A stretch of DNA of 64,000 bases from an uncultured Bacilli bacterium (lineage in GTDB: Bacteria > Bacillota_I > Bacilli_A > RF39 > UBA660). This document shows, one piece after another, positions 8,199 through 19,329 of the stretch. The DNA is taken from NCBI GenBank assembly GCA_944331895.1, contig CALVIX010000001.1, positions 41,545-105,544 on the forward strand. Reading direction: 5' to 3'. The notes below the pieces were generated by a model. It was not told where the DNA came from and did no database searches. It saw nothing but the letters and a program-made list of their open reading frames with translations. Position numbers and translations under genes: made by a program. Position 1 is the first letter of the stretch. Every line of letters begins with the position of its first letter.

Positions 8199-8891
8199 TT
8201 AGTCTTGTTGCTTCTTCCATTTTTCTTTTTTTCCATTCACGACTGCTTTCGCACTTTCTGACTTCTCCTCATAAATTAGTCGTGCAACGACTGTATCTTT
8301 TTCATACATTGGCATTCCTTCAATTTTGGCTTCAGTCGATTTCATCGTAACGACATATTGCTTTTGTTTTTTATTGTAAGTCATTTTATAAGTACCTTTA
8401 TAATACTCTCTTTTCAACACATTTTTAACTTCATAATTACCATCACGATCAAACTCATAAACGTCATTTCCGTTTGTCTTCCATGTTCCAATAATAAATG
8501 GTAATCGATCTTCGCAAATCTGATGCCATACAAATGCTCCCAAAACAAGTGTTGCAATACAAAGGACAACGCCGATAATATTATTCTTCCCAGGACGCCT
8601 TTGTCCAATGATATATAAAATGATTGCAATTACAACTGTAATCAAACTAAGTATAAAAAAAATCGTTTGATGACGTCCGACAATCATAAATAACATGGCA
8701 AATACAGATATAATAATAGATGCAATCGTAAATGAATTTGCCTTTTTTACATGATAATCCTCCTCGTGAAATATTTTGGAATGATTATAAATTTGTGTCT
8801 TATATTGAGTTTTTTCTACAATATCAACTCCACAGTTTGGACAAATTCTAGCACCATAAGGTAGTTCGTGGCCACACTTCTCGCATTTCAT
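8199..8891 (-). CDS. Zinc-ribbon membrane protein of unknown function
   Basis: 230 aa. An N-terminal zinc ribbon (CEKCG...ARICPNCG, residues ~3-25) is followed by three membrane segments (~55-135) and a soluble C-terminal domain (GTWKTNGNDVYEFDRDGNYE) that looks like a lipocalin/DUF-type beta domain. The start at 8891 is chosen because AGGAGGTG lies eight bases before it; the longer frame start has no ribosome site. A TTGATT/TATAAT promoter stands upstream. Directly upstream of ffh, likely co-transcribed. Similar zinc_ribbon_2 plus membrane proteins are common in gut Firmicutes, without known role. Confidence 0.75.
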   Translation of the reverse strand: MKCEKCGHELPYGARICPNCGVDIVEKTQYKTQIYNHSKIFHEEDYHVKKANSFTIASIIISVFAMLFMIVGRHQTIFFILSLITVVIAIILYIIGQRRPGKNNIIGVVLCIATLVLGAFVWHQICEDRLPFIIGTWKTNGNDVYEFDRDGNYEVKNVLKREYYKGTYKMTYNKKQKQYVVTMKSTEAKIEGMPMYEKDTVVARLIYEEKSESAKAVVNGKKEKWKKQQD

Positions 8892-8909
8892 AACTGCACC
8901 TCCTCTATT

Positions 8910-8938
8910 ATTATACAATCTATTGCTAGTTCAATCAA
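8910..8938 (-). promoter_or_regulatory. Vegetative-type promoter for the zinc-ribbon/ffh operon
   Basis: TTGATT, 17 bp spacer, TATAAT read on the minus strand, with the start codon about 19 bases after the -10. Confidence 0.75.
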
Positions 8939-8952
8939 GAGATAGTAAGCAT

Positions 8953-8979
8953 TAAAAAAGAAGGAATCAAATTCCTTCT
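8953..8979 (-). terminator. Terminator of the arginine deiminase cluster
   Basis: AGAAGGAAT/ATTCCTTCT stem with a 3-nt loop and six T; it overlaps the stop codon of the arcD gene. Confidence 0.9.
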
Positions 8980-10420
8980 ATAAGAATATCATCAATGTCG
9001 TTAATATTGCGATATTAACTACTGCGATAGTAACAACTACTTTAAATGCCCAACGGAACCAAGTCGTATATTCTACTTTAGCAAGTGCAAGTCCTCCCAT
9101 GATCGCACCACAAGTTGGCGTAATCAAGTTTACAAGACCATTTGCTGCTACAAGTGTCATAACTGTCGACTCTACGCTATATCCTAATTGATCGGCAATT
9201 GGTCCGATAATTGGCGCAGACAACGTAACAAGTCCCGAACTAGATGGTACTAAAATTGATAATATAATGTGAATAACATAGTTAAATGGTGCAAAGATGA
9301 TTGGTGGTACGCTCTGTAATAATTCTGCTGCATTATAGATAATGAAATTATCTAAGTATGTACTTTGCATCAATACAGATGCTCCACGAGCAATTGCAAT
9401 GATCAATATAACTCCTACCATGTCATCTGCTCCATCGATAAAAGTATCGACGAATTGTTTTTCACCAGTACGATTGATCAGTCCAATAATAACTGACATC
9501 ACTAAGAACCATAAAGCTGCTTCATAGAAATACCATTGTCCCATTGGAGTTCCAGTTAACCAACCAGTGTTATCTGCAAAGAATGTAATTCCGAAGTCTT
9601 CCCATGGAATAAATCCTATAATCATTACGATAAATGTAAGCACAAATAACAATAATGTTACTTTTTGCTTTTCGTTTAATTTCGTATCGTATGCTTTATC
9701 TGCTGCTGCAGCTCCATACTCTAACTCCATATTTTTTCTTTCGCGTAAAGATAAAATCGTAGAACCTTTTTTCTTAATTACTTTTCGTGCATAATTCATA
9801 ACAAACATGATTGATATAATCAATGTCGTTACCCATAACATCATACCAATTCCAATGATCAAACCTTGATTTACTGTGGTTCCTTCTGGAAGGGCAGATA
9901 CGGCTGCTCCTACAGCAAATGGATTGATCGTAGAACCAAGAACTCCAGATCCTGCTCCTAATAATACAATTGCAGAAGATACGACAGTATCCATTCCCGC
10001 CATTACCATTGCTGCTGCAAGTAATGCATAAAAACCTACTGTTTCTTCCAACATTCCATAAGTCGTTCCACCTACAGAGAAAATAAACATTAAAATTGGA
10101 ATTAGTGCTAATTCGTTTCCTTTTAATTTTTTAACAAGAGCACGAATTCCGGTTTCAAGTGCTTTTGTTCGGTAAACGGTAGCTAAAAATCCTCCTAAGA
10201 TCAGTACGAAAATACAAACATCGATCGCATTTTCAAATCCTAGTATTGGTGCGAGCAAAACGTCTGATAATGATGCTCTTACAACTCCACTTCCATTAAC
10301 AATCTCTTCTCCATTAAAACTTGCCTGTGGTAAAAAATAAGTAGCGATTCCCAGTGCAAAAATCAAGATAAAGATGATAGAAAATGAAGTCAAAAACCCT
10401 TTTCTTTTTTTCTTTGCCAT
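8978..10420 (-). CDS. arcD: YfcC-family arginine/ornithine antiporter (ArcD type)
   Basis: 480 aa polytopic membrane protein with 11-12 segments, of the YfcC/C4-dicarboxylate anaerobic carrier superfamily. The conserved stretches GGTTYGMLEET, GSGVLGSTINPFAVG and LVPSSSGLVTLSAP are typical. The same family serves as ArcD in streptococcal arginine deiminase clusters, exchanging arginine for ornithine. It is the last gene of the arc cluster, 4 bases after arcC, followed by a strong terminator. Exact substrate is inferred from context. Ribosome site AAAGGAA about ten bases before the ATG. Confidence 0.82.
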   Translation of the reverse strand: MAKKKRKGFLTSFSIIFILIFALGIATYFLPQASFNGEEIVNGSGVVRASLSDVLLAPILGFENAIDVCIFVLILGGFLATVYRTKALETGIRALVKKLKGNELALIPILMFIFSVGGTTYGMLEETVGFYALLAAAMVMAGMDTVVSSAIVLLGAGSGVLGSTINPFAVGAAVSALPEGTTVNQGLIIGIGMMLWVTTLIISIMFVMNYARKVIKKKGSTILSLRERKNMELEYGAAAADKAYDTKLNEKQKVTLLLFVLTFIVMIIGFIPWEDFGITFFADNTGWLTGTPMGQWYFYEAALWFLVMSVIIGLINRTGEKQFVDTFIDGADDMVGVILIIAIARGASVLMQSTYLDNFIIYNAAELLQSVPPIIFAPFNYVIHIILSILVPSSSGLVTLSAPIIGPIADQLGYSVESTVMTLVAANGLVNLITPTCGAIMGGLALAKVEYTTWFRWAFKVVVTIAVVNIAILTTLMIFL

Positions 10421-10424
10421 CTTT

Positions 10425-11363
10425 TTAAATTCCTTTCCTACTAATGACTGTTCCTGTTCTTCCTTCTAAAGCTTCCTTTGCTTTACCTAAAGAAGTAATA
10501 ATTGCTTGTCCACCTCTATGATGTTCTACAAAATCTAAACAAGCCTCGATTTTAGGAAGCATACTTCCCTCTTTAAATTCACCTGTTTGCATATATTTCC
10601 TTGCAAGAGCAGGAGTTAAAAAATCTAGCTTTTTCTCGTTTGCAGTATTAAAATTGATCGATACTTTATCAACTGCAGTTAAAATCAAGAAGATATCTGC
10701 CTTCATATCAATCGCAAGACGTGCACTTGTTTTATCTTTATCGATAACGGCATCTACACCTCTTAACTTACCATAATGTCGAATGACAGGAATTCCTCCT
10801 CCGCCACCAGCAATCACGATATTACGCTTTTTTAAAAGTGTATCAATCGTTTTTACTTCGATAATCTTTTTAGGATCTGGAGAAGGTACAACTCTACGAT
10901 ATCCTCGTCCTGCATCTTCTTTCATCACATAACCACGTTCTTTCGAAAGCTGTTCTGCTTCCTTTTTCGTATAAAACGGTCCTATTGGCTTTGTAGGATG
11001 TGAGAAGGCAGGATCTTTCTTATCGACCATAACTTGTGTCAACAATGTAACACATTCTCTTCTCATATGTTTTTTGATTAGTTCTTCTTGAATTGCTTGT
11101 TGTAAATGATATCCAATATATCCTTGACTCATCGCTCCACATTCTGCGAATGGTACATCTGGCGTATTCACCTCTTCATGGGCAACTGACATTGCCATAT
11201 TGATCATACCAACCTGTGGTCCATTTCCGTGCGTTACGATAACATCATAACACTCTGCAAGCTCCACGATATGCTTTGCAGTCTTCTCTACCAATTTCAA
11301 TTGCTCTTCTGGGGAATTCCCTAAGGCATTCCCTCCGAGCGCTACGACAATTTTCTTTTTCAT
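10425..11363 (-). CDS. arcC: Carbamate kinase
   Basis: 312 aa. Transfers phosphate from carbamoyl phosphate to ADP, giving ATP, NH3 and CO2: the ATP-yielding last step of the arginine deiminase pathway. Family marks: VALGGNALG at the N-terminus, THGNGPQVG (~46), GGGGGIPV (~211), [10 protein letters not shown]. Full length. The start ATG overlaps the arcB stop (ATGA), which implies coupled translation. Cytosolic homodimer in known cases. Confidence 0.96.
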   Translation of the reverse strand: MKKKIVVALGGNALGNSPEEQLKLVEKTAKHIVELAECYDVIVTHGNGPQVGMINMAMSVAHEEVNTPDVPFAECGAMSQGYIGYHLQQAIQEELIKKHMRRECVTLLTQVMVDKKDPAFSHPTKPIGPFYTKKEAEQLSKERGYVMKEDAGRGYRRVVPSPDPKKIIEVKTIDTLLKKRNIVIAGGGGGIPVIRHYGKLRGVDAVIDKDKTSARLAIDMKADIFLILTAVDKVSINFNTANEKKLDFLTPALARKYMQTGEFKEGSMLPKIEACLDFVEHHRGGQAIITSLGKAKEALEGRTGTVISRKGI

Positions 11364-12352
11364 TCTTTATACATCGTCGCATACATGACAGCTTTGATCG
11401 TATGAAGTCGATTTTCAGCTTCATCCATTACTTTAGACTGTGCTGATTCAAATACTTCATCGGTAACTTCCATTTCTGAAATTCCAAACTTGTCGTGTAT
11501 TTCCTTTCCGATCTTCGTATGAATATCGTGGAAAGATGGTAGACAGTGAAGGAAAATAGCGTCTGGAGCAGCAATACTCATCAGTTCCTTCGTTACACGA
11601 TATGGTTTTAACAATTCAATTCTCTGTGCCCATAGTTCATCTGCTTCTCCCATAGATACCCAAACATCAGTATATACTGCAGAAGCACCACTCACACCTT
11701 CATGAATATTTTCTGTAAGTAAGATCTTAGATCCACTCTCACGTGCAAATCCACGACAAGTATTGACAAGTTCTTCGCTAGGGAATAATTCCTGTGGTGC
11801 ACAGCAAGCAAAATCAATTCCAAGTTTAGAACAGATCACCATGAGAGAGTTAGCAACATTATTGCGTGCATCTCCTAAAAATACTAGCTTTCTTCCTTTC
11901 ACACTACCAAATGTTTCATACATCGTCATAATATCCGCTAACATCTGTGTCGGATGGAATTCATTGGTAAGTCCATTCCATACTGGAACAGATGATGCTT
12001 GAGCAAGTTCCTCTACGATACTCTGCTCAAATCCACGATACTCAATTCCATCATACATACGAGCAAGTACGCGAGCTGTATCCTTGATACTCTCTTTCTT
12101 TCCCATTTGACTTCCCGTTGGACCTAGATAAGTAACTCCCATTCCAAGATCCATCGCTCCAACTTCAAATGCACAACGTGTTCTCGTCGAATCTTTTTCA
12201 AATAGAAGAACGACATTCTTACCCCTTAGATAATCGTGTCTCTCTCCCTTTTTCTTTTTTTCTTTGAATGCGATTGCAAGTTTAATTAAATACTCAATTT
12301 CCTCTGGTGTGTAGTCTAATAACTTCAAGAAATCTCTTCCATAAAAATTCAT
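11360..12352 (-). CDS. arcB: Ornithine carbamoyltransferase, catabolic
   Basis: 330 aa. Phosphorolysis of citrulline to ornithine and carbamoyl phosphate. Carbamoyl phosphate site STRTRCAFE (~55-63), HPTQMLAD (~133), and the ornithine-site motif HCLPSFHD near residue 270. Placed between arcA and arcC, so it is the catabolic enzyme rather than ArgF; no biosynthetic arginine genes are near. One base separates it from arcA, whose stop overlaps the GGGAGG ribosome site. Confidence 0.95.
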   Translation of the reverse strand: MNFYGRDFLKLLDYTPEEIEYLIKLAIAFKEKKKKGERHDYLRGKNVVLLFEKDSTRTRCAFEVGAMDLGMGVTYLGPTGSQMGKKESIKDTARVLARMYDGIEYRGFEQSIVEELAQASSVPVWNGLTNEFHPTQMLADIMTMYETFGSVKGRKLVFLGDARNNVANSLMVICSKLGIDFACCAPQELFPSEELVNTCRGFARESGSKILLTENIHEGVSGASAVYTDVWVSMGEADELWAQRIELLKPYRVTKELMSIAAPDAIFLHCLPSFHDIHTKIGKEIHDKFGISEMEVTDEVFESAQSKVMDEAENRLHTIKAVMYATMYKE

Positions 12353-12353
12353 A

Positions 12354-13595
12354 TTAATCCTCCCTTACAAGTGGCATACTCATACATCTAGGACCACCTC
12401 TACCACGAGATAATTCAGCTCCTGGCATCTCTAATACTTTTAGTCCTTTTTCTCTTAATGTCTGATTTGTCGTTGCATTACGATCATATACGATAACAAC
12501 TCCTGGAGCAATACATAATGTATTAGATCCATCATTCCATTGTTCTCTTTCGGCAGCAACTTTATCTCCACCCGCACAAGGAATCAATTCTACAGGTATT
12601 TTTAAATAAGATGACAAAATATTTTCAAGCGTATCGTTGATTTCGATAACATTGAGATCCTCATCGCTATCTTCGATATTTCCCTCTGTAATTTCAAATA
12701 CTTGTAATGTATCCATAATTCCTGGATGATATGTAAATTTATTTCTGTCAATTTGTGTAAATACTGTGTCTAAGTGCATAAATGCTCTTGAATTTGGAAT
12801 GTTAAAAGCAAGCACTGTATCAATCTTACACTTTTTATCTTTAAATAAATTTTTAGCAAGTTGATCGATCGCCTCTGGGCAAGTACGCTGTGAAATTCCA
12901 ACAGCCAAGATATGATCATTTAAATTCAATATATCTCCACCTTCGATGTGATATGTTAAATCACGATCGTAATACTTATCAACTTGTCCTTTATAATCTG
13001 GATGATATTTAAAAATGTACTCAGCATAAATCGTCTCTCTATTTCTCGTTACAGAATACATATGATTTAAAGAAATACCTCTTCCGATACTTGCAAAATT
13101 ATCTCTTGTAAAGTACAAGTTTGGCATTGGTGCAGCCAAGAAATCTGTCTCTTCTGTTACGAGGTCTACTAGAGATTTTTCATCTTTTCTCTTACTACGA
13201 TTGATCTCGTAGATTTGAATTCCTTCCATTGTTTTCAATACGAGTTCTTTAGCATCTTTAAAACTATACAAGTATTGGAAAACTAATTCACGATACTTTG
13301 GAGTACGAATTCCAGCTTCGTAAATAAATTGATTGATGAATTCCTCGCGAATCTCATCGCTTAAAGAAACAACATCAGCCATTAAATCTTCGAGATAGAC
13401 TACCTCTACTCCATTTTCTTTTAGCATGCGTGCAAACTCGTCATGCTCTTTCTGTGCAACAGGTAAGTATGGGATATCGTCGAATAATAACTCTTGTAAG
13501 GTATCAGGAGTTAAATTCAAAAGCTCATTCCCTGGTCTGTGCAACAGAACTTTTTTTAGTGGCTTAATTTCGCTCGTCACGTTAATTTTATTCAT
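12354..13595 (-). CDS. arcA: Arginine deiminase
   Basis: 413 aa. Hydrolyses arginine to citrulline and ammonia. Guanidino-group-modifying fold with [10 protein letters not shown] (~160), the His motif [10 protein letters not shown] (~275) and the catalytic Cys in [12 protein letters not shown] close to the C-terminus. Length normal for the family. Ribosome site AGGAGGGG. First enzyme gene after the ABC transporter ATPase gene, 10 bases apart, so uptake and breakdown of arginine are on one leftward transcript. Confidence 0.97.
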   Translation of the reverse strand: MNKINVTSEIKPLKKVLLHRPGNELLNLTPDTLQELLFDDIPYLPVAQKEHDEFARMLKENGVEVVYLEDLMADVVSLSDEIREEFINQFIYEAGIRTPKYRELVFQYLYSFKDAKELVLKTMEGIQIYEINRSKRKDEKSLVDLVTEETDFLAAPMPNLYFTRDNFASIGRGISLNHMYSVTRNRETIYAEYIFKYHPDYKGQVDKYYDRDLTYHIEGGDILNLNDHILAVGISQRTCPEAIDQLAKNLFKDKKCKIDTVLAFNIPNSRAFMHLDTVFTQIDRNKFTYHPGIMDTLQVFEITEGNIEDSDEDLNVIEINDTLENILSSYLKIPVELIPCAGGDKVAAEREQWNDGSNTLCIAPGVVIVYDRNATTNQTLREKGLKVLEMPGAELSRGRGGPRCMSMPLVRED

Positions 13596-13605
13596 TTTAC
13601 CCCTC

Positions 13606-14325
13606 CTATTTTATAATGTTCAAAAATTGTTGCAATCGTTCTGATTTTGGATGTTCAAATACTTCCTGTGTAGGACCATCTTCTACGATCGTTCCACCAT
13701 CTACAAATAGAACGCGCGTTGCAAAATTTTTGGCGAAATTTAATTCGTGTGTTACCACAATCATGGTAATATTCTTCTTGCTCACCTCCATGATCAAATT
13801 TAAAACTTCTTCAATCATTTCTGGATCTAACGCACTTGTCGGTTCATCGAACAATATCACTTCTGGATTCATGAGTAATGTTCGAACAATCGCCACGCGC
13901 TGTTTCTGTCCTCCAGATAAAGACGATGGATAAACATCTTCCTTATCCTCTAAATGAATCTGTTTTAAATACTCTCGTGCCTCACGATACGCTTGATCTT
14001 TCGGCATCAATTTATTTAAAATTGGTGCGAGTGTAATATTTTCAATTACTGTCATATTGTCAAACAATTGAAAGCTTTGAAACACCATACCAATTTTACC
14101 CTGAATTTTTTTATAGTTTCTACGATTTAATTTCATGTCGTGATAATAAATCGCACCACCAGTTGGTTCTTCTAGTAAGTTTAAACAACGTAATAACGTA
14201 CTTTTTCCACCACCCGATGGACCAATAATTACTATTTTTTCATTCGCCTCTACTTCAAAATTAACTTTCTTTAATACTTGATTTTCTCCAAATGACTTCT
14301 CTAAATTTTTAACTCGATACACCAT
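13606..14325 (-). CDS. Polar amino acid ABC transporter ATP-binding protein (arginine type)
   Basis: 239 aa GlnQ/ArtM-like ATPase: Walker A GPSGGGKST (~34), Q-loop FQSFQLF, signature LSGGQKQR (~133), Walker B VILFDEPTSALD, H-loop THE. It would energise the permease encoded upstream. Overlaps the permease gene by 17 bases. Position next to arcA makes arginine (or ornithine/citrulline) the likely substrate; that is inference from context only. Confidence 0.92.
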   Translation of the reverse strand: MVYRVKNLEKSFGENQVLKKVNFEVEANEKIVIIGPSGGGKSTLLRCLNLLEEPTGGAIYYHDMKLNRRNYKKIQGKIGMVFQSFQLFDNMTVIENITLAPILNKLMPKDQAYREAREYLKQIHLEDKEDVYPSSLSGGQKQRVAIVRTLLMNPEVILFDEPTSALDPEMIEEVLNLIMEVSKKNITMIVVTHELNFAKNFATRVLFVDGGTIVEDGPTQEVFEHPKSERLQQFLNIIK

Positions 14326-15001
14326 GATTTAACTTCCTTTCTCCAAACTTCATCAGTTTTGATAACAAGTATGTCAGAAGTAGATAAATCAAAGCAGAGA
14401 TGACAAGTGGAAAAAAATAATCATACGTACGAGACGAAATAATATCGGCAGCTTTAATAAGTTCCACAATTCCAACGTATCCAGCAATCGATGTCTCTTT
14501 TACAAGCGTGATCATCTCGTTTCCTAATGCCGGGAAAATATTGCGTAACGCCTGTGGAAAAATAACGTAACGCATCGTTTGGATATAATTTAATCCAAGC
14601 GTCTGACAAGCTTCCTTTTGCCCTGGATCGATTCCTTCAAATCCTGCGCGAAATATCTCGGCAACATAGGCACCAGAATTGATTCCAAATGTTAAAATCC
14701 CTACGATGATCGGTGAAATTGGAATTGTCTTAAAAATGACATAATATAAGATCATTAACTGTAATAATGTAGGAGTTCCACGAATGATATAAACATAGAA
14801 TCGACATATTCCATGCAATATTTTTAATCGTCCTGTCTGCTTGTGATAATCCGTGATAATACTGACGAGCATTCCTAGAAACAATCCTAATAAAACAGAA
14901 AAGAAAGCAATGAGTAATGTAAACTTCAAACCTTCTAAAAAATATAAATAACGATCTTCTAAAATAAATGTTTTATAAAATGAATCTACAGCATCCTGCA
15001 T
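14309..15001 (-). CDS. Polar amino acid ABC transporter permease (HisM/GlnP type)
   Basis: 230 aa, about five membrane segments. Carries the EAA loop of this family (EIFRAGFEGIDPGQKEACQTLG, ~115-136; coupling site to the ATPase) and YIIRGTPTLLQLM early in the chain, typical of HisM/GlnP permeases. Twelve bases follow the binding-protein gene and the end overlaps the ATPase gene. Confidence 0.92.
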   Translation of the reverse strand: MQDAVDSFYKTFILEDRYLYFLEGLKFTLLIAFFSVLLGLFLGMLVSIITDYHKQTGRLKILHGICRFYVYIIRGTPTLLQLMILYYVIFKTIPISPIIVGILTFGINSGAYVAEIFRAGFEGIDPGQKEACQTLGLNYIQTMRYVIFPQALRNIFPALGNEMITLVKETSIAGYVGIVELIKAADIISSRTYDYFFPLVISALIYLLLTYLLSKLMKFGERKLNHGVSS

Positions 15002-15013
15002 ACCACATCTCTC

Positions 15014-15748
15014 CTACTTTGAATGTTTGAGAATCAACTGATCGATCGTTCCATCTTCCTGCAATTCTTTCAACACTTTATCGATCTCTTGTTTTAACTC
15101 AGTATTTCCCTTTTTTACAATCATTCCATATTTATCCTGGAACAAAATTCCATCCATAATTTTTAACTCTGGGTTTTCAGCTACAATTTCTTCGGCCGGT
15201 AATTGATCCATAATTAAACAATCTGCCTTGTTACTCTTAACATCCTCGACAGCTGTTAAATATTTTTTATGTGTCATCAATGTAGCATATGGATAATTAT
15301 CCGTGACATACATATCCGCAACTGTTCCCAATTGCACTGCGATCTTTTTATTTTGAATCTCATCAAAACTTGTCAAAGGAGAATCTTTTCGAACAACGAC
15401 AACTTGATTCGATGTCGTGTACTCAATAGAAAAATCAACTTCCTCTTTTCTCTCCTCTGTAATACTCATTCCAGCAGCTGCAAAATCAGCTTTCCCACTC
15501 TTTACTTCGTTAATCAAAAAGTCGAATGCGACATCCTTTACTACCAGTTTCTTATCTAGGCGCTTTGCAATTTCCTTTGCAATATCGATATCGACTCCGA
15601 CAATCTCTCCGTCCTTATAATACTCGTATGGTGCGAAACCCGCCTCTGTCACCATAACAAGTTCATTTTCATTTTTGCCACATGCAGTACATCCAAACAC
15701 TATAGCTAATAAAGCAATCGTTCCAATGAATAACTTAAATCTTCTCAT
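15014..15748 (-). CDS. Amino acid ABC transporter substrate-binding lipoprotein
   Basis: 244 aa. Lipoprotein signal peptide (MRRFKLFIGTIALLAIVFGC, with either FGC or CTAC as lipobox), then a type II periplasmic-binding fold (SBP_bac_3): GFAPYEYYKDGEIVGVDIDI, FAAAGMSITEERK, and QLGTVADMY. It collects the amino acid outside the membrane for the permease encoded next. First gene of the seven-gene cluster, with a clear promoter 25-53 bases upstream. Confidence 0.92.
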   Translation of the reverse strand: MRRFKLFIGTIALLAIVFGCTACGKNENELVMVTEAGFAPYEYYKDGEIVGVDIDIAKEIAKRLDKKLVVKDVAFDFLINEVKSGKADFAAAGMSITEERKEEVDFSIEYTTSNQVVVVRKDSPLTSFDEIQNKKIAVQLGTVADMYVTDNYPYATLMTHKKYLTAVEDVKSNKADCLIMDQLPAEEIVAENPELKIMDGILFQDKYGMIVKKGNTELKQEIDKVLKELQEDGTIDQLILKHSK

Positions 15749-15772
15749 GATACCTACTCCTATTATATTAAT

Positions 15773-15801
15773 ATCATATCAAACGTTCATAAAAAAGTAA
15801 A
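15773..15801 (-). promoter_or_regulatory. Promoter of the arginine uptake/deiminase cluster
   Basis: TTTACT, 17 bp spacer, TATGAT on the minus strand. A second AT-rich candidate (TATAAT) lies slightly closer to the gene. No ArgR box or CRE site was recognised around it. Confidence 0.7.
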
Positions 15802-15812
15802 GAATATCGCAC

Positions 15813-15839
15813 AAAAAAAGAAACATATTGCTATGCTTC
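15813..15839 (-). terminator. Terminator of the HD-valS operon
   Basis: GAAGCATA/TATGTTTC stem (one G-U pair) with GCAA tetraloop and seven T; the stem contains the last codons and stop of valS. Confidence 0.88.
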
Positions 15840-18377
15840 TTTCATTTTTTCGATAATGAGTTGTAACTCTGCTTTTTCTTTTTCTAAATTTGTTCTTTCT
15901 TGTTCTACGATATGACTTGGTGCTTTAGAAACATAATTTTCGTTAGCGAGTAATTTTTCACGCCGTGCAATCGACTGTTCTAACGAAGTTTTATTCTCCT
16001 CTAATTTCAAGCGTTCCTCTTCTTTATTTGCACTACCGTCATAGTAAAGTGAAACGGTATCATTTTGATATGGTAAAGATAGGCACGTTAAACTTTCATC
16101 CGTCACTTGATCGATGCATTGTGAAGTATCTACCTTTAACATCTTAGTTAAGATATCTTGATACTTCTTTGCACTGTTTAAAACAAGTTGATATTCTTTT
16201 CCTATCTTGTATTCTACCTTCGCTTTACGAATTTTTTGAACAAGTTCGATGACATCGTCAAGTTCTGTATCAAACGCATATTTAGCATCATAAACAGGAT
16301 AACTACTTGTCATGATCGTCTCATCGTGCATTGGTAACATCTGATAAATTTCTTCCGTTACATATGGCATGAATGGATGTAACATCTTTAATATATCTGT
16401 AAGTACCCAGATGAGGACAGATTTTGTCGTATCGTTCATGTTAACCTTAGCAAGTTCGATATACCAATCACAGAAATCATTCCAAATAAAGTGATACAAT
16501 TCTGCCCCTACTACATGAAAATCATACTGATCCATATGCTTACGTACCGTCTTAATCGTCGCTTCTAACTTAGACAAAATCCATTGATCGCTCGTGTTTA
16601 AGTTTTCCACTGTATAATTTTCTTTTGTAAATCCTTCTAAATTCATCAATACAAATCGAGACGCATTCCAAAGTTTATTGATAAAATTCCATGTAGATGC
16701 TACTTTTTCTTCATCGTAACGTAAATCCATTCCAGGTGCGGAAGAAGTTGCCAAGAAATATCTCAATGAGTCAGCCCCATATTTTTCAATCACATCCATT
16801 GGATCGACTCCATTTCCAAGAGACTTACTCATTTTACGTCCTTCTTTATCCCGAATGAGTCCATGAATCAAACAATCTTTAAATGGTCTTTGATCCGTAA
16901 ATTCCAATCCCTGAAATGTCATACGATTTACCCAAAACGGAATAATATCGTATCCAGTCACTAATACATTGTTTGGATAATATCTCTTAAAGTCATCAGT
17001 TTTTTCTGGCCAACCAAGCGTGCTAAATGGCCAAAGTGCACTACTAAACCACGTATCTAATACGTCGCTATCCTGAACCCATCCATCTTCCTCTGGCGCT
17101 TCCATTCCAACATATACTTCGTCCCCTTTATACCAAGCAGGAATACGGTGTCCCCACCACAATTGACGAGAAATACACCAATCATAAGTAATCTCCATCC
17201 AGTGGTTCATAATCTTTTCAAATCGTTCTGGAACAAAGTTTACTTTAGTCTTTTTATTCTTCTGATTTTCCAACACTCGATCAGCAAGTGGACGCATACG
17301 AACAAACCACTGCTTTGAAAGATATGGTTCTACCATGACATCTGTTCTTTCGCTATGTCCAACAGAGTGAACCATCGGTTCTATCTTTACTAATAATCCC
17401 GCGTCTTTTAAATCTTTGATCAAAGCCTCTCTACATTCGTAGCGATCCATTCCTTGGTATTTGAAAGCATTCTCATTCATCGTTGCATCTGGATTCATAA
17501 CGATGATACGTTCTAAATGATGGCGATTTCCCACCTCAAAATCATTCGGATCATGAGCAGGTGTAATCTTAACCACTCCTGTTCCAAATTCCATATCTGC
17601 ATGTTCATCACCAACGATCGGAATTAACTTATTGACAATCGGTAACACAACATGCTTACCAATTAAATGTTTATAGCGCTCATCTTCAGGGTTAACCGCA
17701 ACAGCAGTATCTCCAAATAACGTTTCAGGACGTGTCGTTGCAACCTCGAGATATTCGTCACTATCTTCTAACATATACTTGATATGATAAAATGCCCCCT
17801 CGACATCTTTATAGATAACTTCCTCGTTAGAAAGCGCTGTCATTGCTTCAGGGTCCCAGTTAATAATTCTCTCTCCACGATAAATAAGACCTTTTTTATA
17901 GAGTGTTACAAAAACATGACGAACTGCTTTAGATAAACCATCGTCTAAAGTAAATCGTTCTTTTGTATAATCGAGACTAAGTCCCATTTTAGCCCACTGT
18001 CTATGAATGTTTTCAGCATACTCTTCTTTCCAATCCCAAGCATGACTAAGCCATTCCTCCCGATCCATCTCTCGAGGCTGAATTCCCATACCTTTTAACT
18101 TCGCATCTACCTTTGCCTGCGTTGCAATTCCAGCATGATCCATTCCTGGAAGCCATAATGCATCATATCCGTCCATTCTTTTGTAGCGAATCAGAATATC
18201 TTGTAATGTCGTGTCCCAAGCATGCCCTAAATGTAATTTACCTGTTACGTTCGGTGGTGGAATTACGATACAATATGGCTTTTTGCTCAGATCTCCTGAC
18301 GTAAAATATCCTTTTTCTTTCCAATGTTCATACTTTCCCTTTTCTACTTCTTTTGGATTATATTTTTTATCTAACAT
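15831..18377 (-). CDS. valS: Valyl-tRNA synthetase
   Basis: 848 aa class I synthetase charging tRNA-Val. Signature [15 protein letters not shown] (HIGH motif ~45-48), editing domain ~180-330 ([13 protein letters not shown]), KMSKS in [11 protein letters not shown] (~520), anticodon-binding domain, and a C-terminal coiled-coil arm of ~60 residues that is typical for ValRS. Its start lies within the end of the HD-domain gene. A T-box leader with a GUA (Val) specifier candidate lies before the two genes, so the operon should respond to uncharged tRNA-Val. Confidence 0.97.
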   Translation of the reverse strand: MLDKKYNPKEVEKGKYEHWKEKGYFTSGDLSKKPYCIVIPPPNVTGKLHLGHAWDTTLQDILIRYKRMDGYDALWLPGMDHAGIATQAKVDAKLKGMGIQPREMDREEWLSHAWDWKEEYAENIHRQWAKMGLSLDYTKERFTLDDGLSKAVRHVFVTLYKKGLIYRGERIINWDPEAMTALSNEEVIYKDVEGAFYHIKYMLEDSDEYLEVATTRPETLFGDTAVAVNPEDERYKHLIGKHVVLPIVNKLIPIVGDEHADMEFGTGVVKITPAHDPNDFEVGNRHHLERIIVMNPDATMNENAFKYQGMDRYECREALIKDLKDAGLLVKIEPMVHSVGHSERTDVMVEPYLSKQWFVRMRPLADRVLENQKNKKTKVNFVPERFEKIMNHWMEITYDWCISRQLWWGHRIPAWYKGDEVYVGMEAPEEDGWVQDSDVLDTWFSSALWPFSTLGWPEKTDDFKRYYPNNVLVTGYDIIPFWVNRMTFQGLEFTDQRPFKDCLIHGLIRDKEGRKMSKSLGNGVDPMDVIEKYGADSLRYFLATSSAPGMDLRYDEEKVASTWNFINKLWNASRFVLMNLEGFTKENYTVENLNTSDQWILSKLEATIKTVRKHMDQYDFHVVGAELYHFIWNDFCDWYIELAKVNMNDTTKSVLIWVLTDILKMLHPFMPYVTEEIYQMLPMHDETIMTSSYPVYDAKYAFDTELDDVIELVQKIRKAKVEYKIGKEYQLVLNSAKKYQDILTKMLKVDTSQCIDQVTDESLTCLSLPYQNDTVSLYYDGSANKEEERLKLEENKTSLEQSIARREKLLANENYVSKAPSHIVEQERTNLEKEKAELQLIIEKMKEA

Positions 18378-19084
18378 GTAAACCTCTCCTTTAAATATCT
18401 CTGTGCCCGATCTAGCTCTTGACAGGCAACTTCATCCTTTACCCTATCTTTCAAACGATCGATAATCTTTCGTTCAAATAAAATATCGACGGTAGGTTTA
18501 AAATAAATATCATAGAAAAAACCAATTTGGATAAATACATTGTCCGTATTCGTTCTAGGACCATTGATTCTCACTTGTGAGCGAGACTGTACTTGCGCTA
18601 AAATGTTTGGTTTCACTACACCGTCCATGTAAAATTTCATAATACCTTCACAAGAAAGTTCTAGAATATCAATTTTGTCAGCATCACGAATTAACTGACA
18701 GAAAAATTTAGTTCGTGTATCTAAATCAGAGGCAATCGCAAACTTATTATGATATTTAACAGCCATTTCTATGATTCGATAATTTTCTTTTGCAATAGGA
18801 AAACTTGTAATCAACCCATCTTGAAATAATAGTTTTACTCCATAATCGGCATGATCTAAAAGTGAGTCATCATAAGAATTCGTTTTTTCGAATTGATGGA
18901 ATCTTCCAATATCGTGTAAAATTCCAATCTGGTACGCTAACTCTTTATCTTTCTCCGATAAGTGGAGCTCATCTGCAATCTGTAAGCAATTTTCTGCCAC
19001 ACGATACGTATGAATATGTTTTCGTTTGATATGAAAATTATTCAAATCAAACTGTTTCAAGTAATCTTCGAATGCTTTATCCAT
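18371..19084 (-). CDS. HD-domain phosphohydrolase
   Basis: 237 aa. HD-superfamily metal site: HTYRVAEN (~29), [10 protein letters not shown] (~70-79), HADYGV, and RDADKIDIL (~155). Such proteins hydrolyse phosphate esters, often of nucleotides; the substrate here is unknown. The start at 19084 is chosen because GGGGGAGG stands a few bases before it; the longer frame would begin inside the T-box terminator. The gene lies between the T-box and valS and overlaps valS by 7 bases, so it is co-regulated with valine charging. Confidence 0.85.
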   Translation of the reverse strand: MDKAFEDYLKQFDLNNFHIKRKHIHTYRVAENCLQIADELHLSEKDKELAYQIGILHDIGRFHQFEKTNSYDDSLLDHADYGVKLLFQDGLITSFPIAKENYRIIEMAVKYHNKFAIASDLDTRTKFFCQLIRDADKIDILELSCEGIMKFYMDGVVKPNILAQVQSRSQVRINGPRTNTDNVFIQIGFFYDIYFKPTVDILFERKIIDRLKDRVKDEVACQELDRAQRYLKERFTC

Positions 19085-19322
19085 AAATCCTCCCCCAAAA
19101 AAAATCACATCCTATGTAAGGACGTGATGAACGTGGTACCACCTTAGTTTACATAGCTTTCGCTATGCCTCAAAAGATAACGCTCTTTTTGCGGACTTTC
19201 TTACTCTATTTCGGAAAATCAACTCCCAAGCTACCTTCCAATTTTCTTTGTATCTATTTCCAGCAACCATAGACTCTCTATTACAAATCCAATTGTACTC
19301 CTCTTGTTCCTTGTTTTTTACA
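19085..19322 (-). promoter_or_regulatory. T-box leader (valine) controlling HD gene and valS
   Basis: The minus-strand RNA has the conserved T-box sequence AAGGTGGTACCACG (19130-19145), which pairs with the tRNA acceptor end, followed by a hairpin ATCACGTCC/GGATGTGAT with eight T (about 19100-19128) as terminator. Stem I features AGAGAGTC and GGTTGCTGG are present. A candidate specifier GTA (Val) at 19232-19234 is followed by GGGAGT. High uncharged tRNA-Val would favour the antiterminator and readthrough. Confidence 0.88.
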
Positions 19323-19329
19323 TGAGACT

